Below are positions 1 to 5,108 of a DNA stretch of 5,108 bases, in pieces. Source of the DNA: Rickettsia typhi (GTDB lineage Bacteria; Pseudomonadota; Alphaproteobacteria; Rickettsiales; UBA1997). Below the pieces are notes generated by a model. The model made no database searches. It was given only the letters and a program-made list of their open reading frames with translations, and was not told the DNA's origin. Where the stretch lies: the NCBI GenBank assembly GCA_945906835.1, contig CAMDRL010000109.1, positions 1 to 5,108 of the forward strand, written 5' to 3'. Numbering within the stretch: the first letter of the stretch is position 1; the number at the start of each line of letters is the position of its first letter. Both the position numbers and the translations under genes were made by a program.

Positions 1-397
1 TTGCTTTATATTTTTTAGCCAACTTTTTTGCCACATCCAAATTCAAGGGATCATAAAAATAAAAAACCCTAGAAAATTTAGAAAGAAATCCTTCTGAAAC
101 TTCTTTAGTTAAAACCAAATAATCAGCTTCATTAATATTTTCTTCTTTGTCAGAGATCATTATTGGCTGTCTTTTTAGATCGAAATCTTTAGCAAATTCC
201 TTATCATAAATTGTAATATGAGGAATGAATTTATTTTTGCCATAACTCCACAAACTAGCATCAATTTCCTTAATTTGAATTTGATCTTCCGCAACAATTA
301 AAGCTTTTTTATTTTCATCTAGAACCTTGAGCAACAAAGGTGCAACTGACTTAGCGATTGTTTCATCGCATTGGTAAAAACTTACTTCAATATTCAT
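1..397 (-). CDS. holC: DNA polymerase III chi subunit, partial (C-terminus beyond left edge)
   Basis: Chi is an accessory subunit of the DNA polymerase III clamp loader. With psi it links the loader to single-stranded DNA-binding protein during replication. I translated the strand by hand from the ATG at 397-395; the frame stays open for 132 codons to the window edge. The N-terminus MNIEVSFYQCDE, then a conserved-looking APLLLKVLDENKKALIVAED stretch (residues 19-38), ASLWSYGKNKFIPH (47-60), a QPI motif near 77-79 and NEADYLVLT (89-97) follow the known HolC pattern: FY near the start, LLxKv, LD.xLWsy, FxPH and qPixl. The part FSRVFYFYDPLNLDVAKKLAKKYK (108-131) matches the usual C-terminal region. 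The family is about 150 residues, so roughly 15-20 are missing. The gene starts 5 bases after the rppH stop, so it is probably co-transcribed and perhaps translationally coupled. No strong Shine-Dalgarno is visible; a GAAGAA lies in the end of rppH. Confidence 0.88.
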   Translation of the reverse strand, partial: MNIEVSFYQCDETIAKSVAPLLLKVLDENKKALIVAEDQIQIKEIDASLWSYGKNKFIPHITIYDKEFAKDFDLKRQPIMISDKEENINEADYLVLTKEVSEGFLSKFSRVFYFYDPLNLDVAKKLAKKYKA

Positions 398-402
398 TAA
401 TT

Positions 403-903
403 TTACAACAATTCTTCAAATTCTTTAATTATGTCTTCGTATAAATCTCTTTTAAAAGGGACTATTTCATTAAGCAGATTTTCTTTGGAAATCCATTTCC
501 ACTCTGAAAATTCTGGATCTTCGGTTTTTACATTAATGGCAGTTTCTTCACCAATAAATTCTACTAAATACCATTTTTGCTTTTGACCCAAATATTTCCC
601 GCCCCAAAATTTCTTCTGCAACTTATAAGGCAAGTTGTAATAATAATATTTTTGGCTTTTCTGTATTACTTTTACAGCCTCATCATTAATTCCGGTTTCT
701 TCTTTTAACTCACGAAACATTGCTTCATCTTCACCCTCTCCAGCGTCAAGCCCGCCTTGTGGCATTTGCCAAGCATCAGAATGATTGTCGATTCTTTTAC
801 CCACAAAAATTTCTTTATTCTTATTGATAATCATAATACCCACGCCACTACGATAGAGATAGTCAGGTTTTTGCTTGAGTTGTCTTGTAATAATTTTTAG
901 CAT
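403..903 (-). CDS. rppH: RNA pyrophosphohydrolase (NUDIX hydrolase, NudH/RppH type)
   Basis: RppH removes pyrophosphate from the 5' triphosphate end of mRNA, which opens transcripts to decay by 5'-end-dependent RNases; some relatives also cleave dinucleoside polyphosphates. The 166-residue protein matches the family length. It has YRSGVGIMIIN (17-27), FVGKRID (33-39) and AWQMPQGG (44-51), followed by a complete Nudix box at 50-72 (G-x5-E-x7-REL-KEE-TGI), with metal-binding glutamates at E65, E68 and E69. The middle section LPYKLQKKFWGGKYLGQKQKW (91-111) resembles the alphaproteobacterial form of the enzyme. The C-terminal PEFSEWKWIS and IVPFKRDLYEDIIKEF (130-162) correspond to the closing segment of E. 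coli RppH. The ATG at 903-901 is chosen because it leaves a short N-terminal extension before YRSGVG as in relatives. It lacks an evident Shine-Dalgarno. It is the first gene of the minus-strand unit with holC and diverges from thrC. No missing residues or frameshift are seen. Confidence 0.95.
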   Translation of the reverse strand: MLKIITRQLKQKPDYLYRSGVGIMIINKNKEIFVGKRIDNHSDAWQMPQGGLDAGEGEDEAMFRELKEETGINDEAVKVIQKSQKYYYYNLPYKLQKKFWGGKYLGQKQKWYLVEFIGEETAINVKTEDPEFSEWKWISKENLLNEIVPFKRDLYEDIIKEFEELL

Positions 904-930
904 TTAGATATCTTGATTTCGACTCAAAGT

Positions 931-959
931 TTGACTTATTGACTGTTAACGCTTAAAAA
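931..959 (+). promoter_or_regulatory. predicted sigma70-type promoter for thrC-ccmF
   Basis: A -35 box TTGACT (931-936, five of six to TTGACA) is followed after a 17-base spacer by TAAAAA (954-959, four of six to TATAAT). The predicted start, around 965-968, gives a thrC leader of about 165 bases. A second TTGACT at 939-944 with TTTAAT at 964-969 has a good -10 but a long 19-base spacer. The -10 lies inside the AT palindrome 953-968, so a repressor bound there would block initiation. This rests on motif matching only. Confidence 0.4.
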
Positions 960-983
960 TATTTTTAATGATCAAAAAATCAA
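956..983 (-). promoter_or_regulatory. weak candidate promoter for rppH-holC
   Basis: Reading the minus strand, TTGATT (983-978) is followed after 16 bases by TATTTT (961-956). Both are partial matches, four or five of six, to the sigma70 boxes. It would overlap the thrC promoter and share the AT palindrome, so the two directions could interfere with each other. Matches this loose are common in AT-rich DNA. I list it because rppH needs a promoter in this gap and this is the best candidate I could see. Confidence 0.2.
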
Positions 984-1131
984 ACTTTAAAATCATTGTC
1001 TTCATTTACAGGCACTTTTTTTAAGTAATTCGCTGAAATAAAACAATTTACAATATTGAATTAAGTCAACCACAGAACAACGCCAACAACTTCCAAGCAC
1101 AAAGATTATCAAAAAAACACAATTTTAAAAT

Positions 1132-2538
1132 ATGAAATATATCTCAACCCGCCTTCAAGCACCAACTCTTTCCTTCGAAGATGTTGTTTTGCAGGGCCTT
1201 GCTAATGATGGCGGTCTTTACATTCCTGATTTTCTGCCGAAATTTGACGAAAAAAGATTATCTCAAATGAAAAAAATGACTTACCAAGAGTTATTTTTTG
1301 AAGTTACCGAATGTTTTATTGGTGGCGAAATTGATAAAGAAACTTACAAAAAAATTATCGCCAAATCTTATAATAATTTCTCTCACACTGCAATTGCCCC
1401 TTTAAAACAGCTTGATCAGAATGAGTTTTTGCTTGAGCTTTTTCATGGGCCAACTTTAGCATTTAAAGATTTTGCTCTACAATTTTTGGGAAATTTGCTT
1501 GATTATTTTTTACAAAAGCGCGGTGAAAAAATTGTAATTATTGGTGCCACTTCCGGAGATACTGGTTCAGCCGCAATTCAAGGCTGCAAGGCTTGTAAAA
1601 ATGTCTCAATTTTCATTTTACATCCTCATAATAAAGTTTCGGAAGTTCAAAGAAAACAAATGACTTCTGTACTTGAAGATAATGTTTTTAACATTGCTTT
1701 GACTGGAAATTTTGACGATTGCCAATCAATGGTTAAAAAAATGTTTGGCAATCAATCATTTTTAAATGGCAAAAGAATGGTAGCGGTAAATTCGATTAAT
1801 TTCGCCCGCATCATGGCACAAATTGTTTATTATTTCTATTCAGCTTTAAGGCTTGGCGCTAATAAAGATAACGCTATTTCTTTTGCAGTTCCAACTGGGA
1901 ATTTTGGCGATATTTATGCTGGATATTTAGCTAAGAAAATGGGCTTGAATATCAACAAACTGATTGTTGCTACTAATTCAAATGATATTTTGCATCGCTT
2001 CTTACAAAACAACGATTACAGCCGCAGTGAGTTACAAGAAACAATTTCTCCAAGTATGAATATTCAGGTTTCAAGTAATTTTGAAAGATTGCTTTTTAAC
2101 GCTCATAAAGATCAAAAAATAGAATCAGAAATGCCTGAATTAATGAGTAAATTTGAAAAAACTGGCTCATTAAAAGTTAAAAAAATTATCTGGGATAATA
2201 TTAGAAAAGAATTTGATTCTTATGCTTTTGATGACAAACAAGCTCAAGAAAAAATAAAAGAAGTTTTCGCTAAAACTGGCGAGGTTTTAGATCCTCACAC
2301 CGCAATTGGCGTTGCTGCAGCAGATGCTTTTATGAAGAGCAGCTCTTACCAAGGTGAAATAGTTGTAGCGCTTGCAACAGCTCATCCTGCTAAATTTCCA
2401 GAAGCCTTTATTGAAGCCGGAACGCCAAAACCTACTTTACCAAATTTTTTGAAAGATCTTTTTGATCGCAAGGAAGAATTTACCGTGATTGATAATAATA
2501 CTGATTTTGTGAAAGAGTTTATTTCCAAAAGAATTTAA
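1132..2538 (+). CDS. thrC: threonine synthase
   Basis: This cytoplasmic PLP enzyme converts O-phospho-L-homoserine and water to L-threonine and phosphate, the last step of threonine biosynthesis. The 468 residues match the length of the bacterial long-form family. The N-terminal domain begins MKYISTR and has GLANDGGLYIPD (22-33), the family signature. HGPTLAFKDFALQF (105-118) holds the PLP Schiff-base lysine K112. GATSGDTGSAAI (138-149) is the substrate/phosphate-binding loop. VPTGNFGD (253-260) is the glycine-rich loop that cradles the PLP phosphate. VLDPHTAIGVAAA (385-397) and ALATAHPAKFPEA (413-425) are the conserved C-terminal elements. The ATG at 1132 is the first possible start because an in-frame TAA lies at 1126-1128. 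No Shine-Dalgarno is visible; the leader just upstream is A-rich. ccmF follows after 15 bases on the same strand, so the two are probably one operon. All key residues seen are intact, so I expect an active enzyme. Confidence 0.97.
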   Translation: MKYISTRLQAPTLSFEDVVLQGLANDGGLYIPDFLPKFDEKRLSQMKKMTYQELFFEVTECFIGGEIDKETYKKIIAKSYNNFSHTAIAPLKQLDQNEFLLELFHGPTLAFKDFALQFLGNLLDYFLQKRGEKIVIIGATSGDTGSAAIQGCKACKNVSIFILHPHNKVSEVQRKQMTSVLEDNVFNIALTGNFDDCQSMVKKMFGNQSFLNGKRMVAVNSINFARIMAQIVYYFYSALRLGANKDNAISFAVPTGNFGDIYAGYLAKKMGLNINKLIVATNSNDILHRFLQNNDYSRSELQETISPSMNIQVSSNFERLLFNAHKDQKIESEMPELMSKFEKTGSLKVKKIIWDNIRKEFDSYAFDDKQAQEKIKEVFAKTGEVLDPHTAIGVAAADAFMKSSSYQGEIVVALATAHPAKFPEAFIEAGTPKPTLPNFLKDLFDRKEEFTVIDNNTDFVKEFISKRI

Positions 2539-2574
2539 AGCCGGAATTTAAAAATGGCACCAAATATTGGCTTT
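2537..2574 (+). promoter_or_regulatory. hairpin over the thrC stop and ccmF start (possible translational coupling)
   Basis: In the mRNA, 2537-2549 (AAAGCCGGAATTT) can pair with 2562-2574 (AAATATTGGCTTT). Twelve of thirteen positions pair, two of them as G-U, with one A-A mismatch at 2545/2566. The 12-base loop 2550-2561 contains the ccmF ATG (2554-2556). The left arm includes the only Shine-Dalgarno-like bases, GGAA at 2543-2546, and the last two bases of the thrC TAA. A ribosome finishing thrC would melt this stem. The pairing is seen directly; the coupling role is inferred. Confidence 0.4.
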
Positions 2575-4581
2575 GCATTTCTACTGATGACCTTCCTCGT
2601 CAGTATTTTTCTGCCACTTTTTAATTTTGTTTCAATTAATAAATTAAACGCGCAGCAAAGATTATTAAAAAATTCTGAGTTAGAAAAAATCTCAAAAATT
2701 TTAGTCTCATTAATTTTTTTCTGCGCCCTCTTCTCGCAAATTTCTCTAATTACTTCTTACATTAATTCTGATTATTCAGTAGCTAATGTTTACCAAAATT
2801 CACATCATCTAAAACCACTGCTTTACAAAATCTCTGGAAGTTGGGGAAATCATGAAGGATCAATGCTTTTGCTAATCACTATTTTGTGTGGTTACACTTT
2901 GATTTTTAGTTTTTTAAGCAACATAAACGCCGCAACAAAGCTCATCATAATTTCATCGCAATCTTTAATAATTGCCGCCTTTTCTGCATTCACAGCCTTC
3001 ACTTCCAATCCATTTTTAAGATTATTTCCCACCCCAAAAAGTGGTCTTGGCTTAAATCCAATTTTACAAGATATTGGATTATCCATGCATCCACCCATGC
3101 TTTACACGGGCTACATTGGCTTCTCATTAATTTTTTCATTCGCAATTGCGGGGCTTTTAACAGAAAATATCAGCAGCGCATTTGCCAAACATTTAAAAAG
3201 TTGGCTGCTTTTTTCTTGGGGATTTTTGACTTTAGGAATTGGTCTTGGATCTTGGTGGGCTTATCGCGAGCTTGGTTGGGGCGGATATTGGTTTTGGGAT
3301 CCTGTAGAAAATATTTCCTTAATGCCTTGGCTTGCTGGAACCGCCTTAATTCACTGTATAAAATTTTTAGAGAAAAAGGAAATTTTTAAAATTTGGACAG
3401 CATTTTTATCAATTTTAAGTTTCATTTTATGTCTACTTGGAATTTTTCTAACACGCTCTGGAATATTGACATCTGTACATTCATTTGCCATTGACGCACA
3501 AAGGGGGTTTTTTGTTATCACTTTAATTATGCTAATTGGTGGCGCTGGATTATTAATTTTTGGCAGCAAATCTCACAAAATTCAAAGTCAAAAAACCACC
3601 AAAGAAACTAATTTTCATTTTTGTTCAAAAATTGGTGCTGCTTTAATCAATAATTATTTTCTAATTCTGACTTTATTCATCGTACTTCTTGGAACTATTT
3701 ACCCAATTTTTTCACAAAGTTTATTTAATCAATTCATCTCAATTGGACCTAATTATTACAATAAATTATTTGCAATTTTAATAATTCCATTTTTGATTTT
3801 TTTAGCAATTTCTACCAGCCTAAATTTCTCACAAAAAACCTCTCAAGAAAAAATTATAAATCGCTTCAATGGCATGATTTTATTGCTTTCTGGGCTTTTA
3901 ACTTGTTTGGTATTTTCTTATGAAAAATCAGCAAAATTTCTTCAAATCATAATTTTATTTTTGGCAATTTTTGCTGTAATTTTAACAATTTCATTTTTTG
4001 TAAAAACTCTTTTAAGCAAAAAAGAGGTAACATTTTTACAAAGATTCCTCTCTTCTAAAAATCTATCTAGAATTCCCGTTACAGCTGCTCACACTGGCTT
4101 TTCATTAATAATAATTGGCATTGTTTTAACCTCTTCTTTTGGAATCACAAAAGAACTAAATATCAAAGAAAATGAATCAGTAAAAATTGAAAATTACGAC
4201 ATTAAATTCATAAAAATTGGCTATGTTGCAGGAGCTAATTTTGTAGCCAGAGAGGGGTTGTTCGAAGTAAAAAAGAATGAAAAAGCTTTTGTGATACTAC
4301 TTCCTCAATTACGATTTTATCCAATCTCTAATCAAACCACCAACGAAGCTGCAATTAGAAGCAGCTTATTGGGAGACCTTTATTTAGTATTGGGACAGAA
4401 AGATGAAAATGGTTTTCATGCTTTAAGAATTTACACTAAGCCTTTTATTTATTTAATGTGGCTGGGATGTGCCATGATTTTTGGAGCTGCGATGGTTGGA
4501 ATTGTTGTTAATTTGGTGAAATTAAAAAGTAAGAAATCGCATCAAAATGAACCCCAATTACGAAGTGCGGGGTCCATTTAA
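2554..4581 (+). CDS. ccmF: cytochrome c heme lyase subunit CcmF
   Basis: CcmF is the core integral membrane protein of system I cytochrome c maturation. It takes heme from holo-CcmE and, with CcmH, attaches it to CXXCH motifs of apocytochromes on the periplasmic side. The 675-residue protein has about 15 predicted hydrophobic segments, the number known for E. coli CcmF. ISGSWGNHEGSMLLL (93-107) and MHPPMLYTGYIGF (178-190) are family motifs. The heme-handling WWD domain is at 230-260, with GSWWAYRELGWGGYWFWDPVE. Four histidines align by context with the functional ones of E. coli CcmF (H173, H261, H303, H491): H179 in MHPPML, H267 in ALIHC, H309 in SVHSFA and H513 in AAHTGFSL. A soluble loop at about 531-627 ends with TNEAAIRSSLLGDLYLVLG (596-614), before the last membrane segment (627-655). 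The start at 2554 puts the first hydrophobic segment at residue 4, as usual. The last dozen residues are encoded by a GC-rich hairpin. No other ccm gene is adjacent. Confidence 0.97.
   Translation: MAPNIGFAFLLMTFLVSIFLPLFNFVSINKLNAQQRLLKNSELEKISKILVSLIFFCALFSQISLITSYINSDYSVANVYQNSHHLKPLLYKISGSWGNHEGSMLLLITILCGYTLIFSFLSNINAATKLIIISSQSLIIAAFSAFTAFTSNPFLRLFPTPKSGLGLNPILQDIGLSMHPPMLYTGYIGFSLIFSFAIAGLLTENISSAFAKHLKSWLLFSWGFLTLGIGLGSWWAYRELGWGGYWFWDPVENISLMPWLAGTALIHCIKFLEKKEIFKIWTAFLSILSFILCLLGIFLTRSGILTSVHSFAIDAQRGFFVITLIMLIGGAGLLIFGSKSHKIQSQKTTKETNFHFCSKIGAALINNYFLILTLFIVLLGTIYPIFSQSLFNQFISIGPNYYNKLFAILIIPFLIFLAISTSLNFSQKTSQEKIINRFNGMILLLSGLLTCLVFSYEKSAKFLQIIILFLAIFAVILTISFFVKTLLSKKEVTFLQRFLSSKNLSRIPVTAAHTGFSLIIIGIVLTSSFGITKELNIKENESVKIENYDIKFIKIGYVAGANFVAREGLFEVKKNEKAFVILLPQLRFYPISNQTTNEAAIRSSLLGDLYLVLGQKDENGFHALRIYTKPFIYLMWLGCAMIFGAAMVGIVVNLVKLKSKKSHQNEPQLRSAGSI
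4545..4579 (-). terminator. GC-rich stem-loop between convergent genes, probable terminator of the minus-strand gene
   Basis: 4545-4555 (AAATGAACCCC) pairs with 4569-4579 (GGGGTCCATTT) around a 13-base loop. On the plus strand ten of eleven positions pair. On the minus strand the one exception, 4550/4574, becomes a G-U pair, so all eleven pair. On the minus strand the stem begins 14 bases after the stop codon at 4594 and ends in ATTTT, a fair intrinsic-terminator layout. On the plus strand it lies inside the ccmF coding end and is followed by only a short T run, so it would be a weaker terminator there. The core 4551-4575 is 15 of 25 G+C, striking in this AT-rich window. It could instead be a copy of a dispersed palindromic repeat. 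Confidence 0.5.
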
Positions 4582-4593
4582 ATAACCTCCATG

Positions 4594-5108
4594 CTAAAGA
4601 GCTTTCAGCAAAAACTTAATCTTCACAAAAAAACTTTTAGACAAAATTTTAGAAGCAAAAATATCGTAATTATTTCTATGCAAATCCTGCAATAAAATTT
4701 GCACTAAATCTTTTTTCACAATCAAATTTTTAAGATTTTTTGGCAAAAGTTTTTCAATTTTTTTAATCTCTTCTGCAGCTAAATTTATTTGCCCAACAAG
4801 ATGCTTTACAACCAATAATAAATTACCTTCATCACTATTTCTCTTCCAAGATTTTATTTCAATATTTAACTCTTCAAAAAACTCTGGGTAAAAAAATCTT
4901 ACTATTTTTTCATCTTCATTTTTAATCTTTTTTAACAACTCAAAATTAAACGAAATTAAAGCCAAATTTTTAGCAATTTTCTTAGCTAAATTTTCATCAG
5001 AAAAATTAAGAATTTTCAAAATAATTAACAAAAAAACTTCCTGAGTTTTGAAAATATAATTTTCTAATTGAACTTTATTTTGAAACTTTTTTTCTTCTGA
5101 TAAATCTT
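4594..5108 (-). CDS. probable squalene/phytoene-synthase-family protein (NDUFAF6-like), C-terminal part only
   Basis: The frame is open from the right edge to the TAG at 4596-4594, giving 170 visible residues (numbered here from the first visible codon). A TTG at 5031 could be read as a start, but the frame continues upstream of it and has no ATG, so the true start is almost certainly outside the window. I recognise the layout of the helical isoprenoid-synthase fold of the squalene/phytoene synthase family, as in the alphaproteobacterial relatives of NDUFAF6. VQLENYIFKTQEVFLLIILKIL (12-33) resembles the helix with the Y.xxTag pattern. The next helix ends in LLKKI, followed by FFYPEFFEEL (about 72-81), like the LPxdLL segment. 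The C-terminus DLVQILLQDLHRNNYDIFASKIL (138-160) resembles the closing Lxrl...yDpF motif. The catalytic aspartate motifs are outside the window or not preserved in the visible part, so enzyme activity cannot be claimed. It is lysine- and isoleucine-rich and converges on ccmF with 12 bases between stops. Confidence 0.55.
   Translation of the reverse strand, partial: DLSEEKKFQNKVQLENYIFKTQEVFLLIILKILNFSDENLAKKIAKNLALISFNFELLKKIKNEDEKIVRFFYPEFFEELNIEIKSWKRNSDEGNLLLVVKHLVGQINLAAEEIKKIEKLLPKNLKNLIVKKDLVQILLQDLHRNNYDIFASKILSKSFFVKIKFLLKAL

Larger units (their letters stand above)
904..1131. other. divergent intergenic regulatory region between rppH and thrC
   Basis: This 228-base gap holds no recognisable conserved gene and must carry the start signals for both transcription units. 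From left to right it contains: a tandem TTGACT direct repeat (931-936 and 939-944); a perfect 16-base palindrome TTAAAAATATTTTTAA (953-968); a 9-base inverted repeat AAAGTTTGA/TCAAACTTT (926-934 and 980-988) roughly centred on that palindrome; an 18-codon ORF (968-1024); a weak hairpin followed by seven T (997-1022); and an A/C-rich, G- and T-poor stretch (1067-1103) before thrC. The motif TTGACTTA at 931-938 also recurs inverted at 1062-1069. In a sequence this AT-rich, several of these can occur by chance. Which ones are functional is not shown by the sequence alone. Confidence 0.8.

Noticed and set aside
1016..1022. Run of seven T as a stand-alone terminator of an upstream gene
   Set aside because: No plus-strand gene precedes it in the window and the hairpin before it has only five pairs. 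It is kept only as a speculative attenuator.
1041..1069. Minus-strand TTGACT (1069-1064) as a promoter for rppH
   Set aside because: The -35 match is good but no acceptable -10 box lies at a 16-18 base spacing.
2335..2347. Dyad AAGAGC-A-GCTCTT inside thrC
   Set aside because: It is short, lies in a conserved reading frame encoding a serine run, and has no run of T after it; probably chance.
2892..3569. Short open frames inside ccmF on both strands (2892-3098 minus, 3201-3389 plus, 3351-3569 minus)
   Set aside because: They lie wholly within the well-conserved ccmF frame, show no family resemblance, and their residues are out-of-frame readings of conserved CcmF motifs.
5029..5031. TTG as the start of the minus-strand gene at the right end
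   Set aside because: The same frame stays open upstream to the window edge and the upstream residues fit the family pattern, so this is an internal leucine codon.
1..5108. CRISPR array, tRNA or rRNA gene, insertion sequence, toxin-antitoxin pair, phage or defence genes
   Set aside because: I found no regularly spaced repeats, no cloverleaf-like sequence, no transposase motifs and no flanking inverted repeats with target duplication. Nearly all of the window is accounted for by five housekeeping-type genes.

Overview
The window looks like a piece of an AT-rich alphaproteobacterial chromosome, possibly Rickettsiales-like or another lineage with a small genome. Four things point that way: low G+C throughout, a NUDIX enzyme of the NudH/RppH type with the alphaproteobacterial middle section, a system I (Ccm) cytochrome c maturation protein, and a probable squalene/phytoene-synthase-like protein of the kind related to mitochondrial NDUFAF6. 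The lineage is inferred from sequence recognition and composition; no marker gene settles it.

Layout. On the minus strand, rppH (903-403) is followed after 5 bases by holC (397 to beyond the left edge), forming a likely two-gene transcription unit for RNA 5'-end processing and the DNA polymerase III chi subunit. A 228-base divergent spacer (904-1131) separates it from a plus-strand pair: thrC (1132-2538, threonine synthase) and, 15 bases later, ccmF (2554-4581, cytochrome c heme lyase subunit). Facing ccmF across 12 bases is the 3' end of a minus-strand gene (4594 to beyond the right edge). Its visible part reads like the C-terminal half of a squalene/phytoene-synthase-family protein.

The genes are ordinary housekeeping functions: threonine synthesis, heme attachment to c-type cytochromes, mRNA turnover and replication. 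I found no defence system, mobile element, CRISPR array or RNA gene. The most interesting details are regulatory. A 12-of-13-pair hairpin spans the thrC stop codon and the ccmF start, with the ATG in its loop, which suggests translational coupling. A GC-rich hairpin written into the last codons of ccmF fits best as the terminator of the opposing gene. The divergent spacer carries a sigma70-like promoter, an AT palindrome, a short possible leader ORF and an A/C-rich leader.
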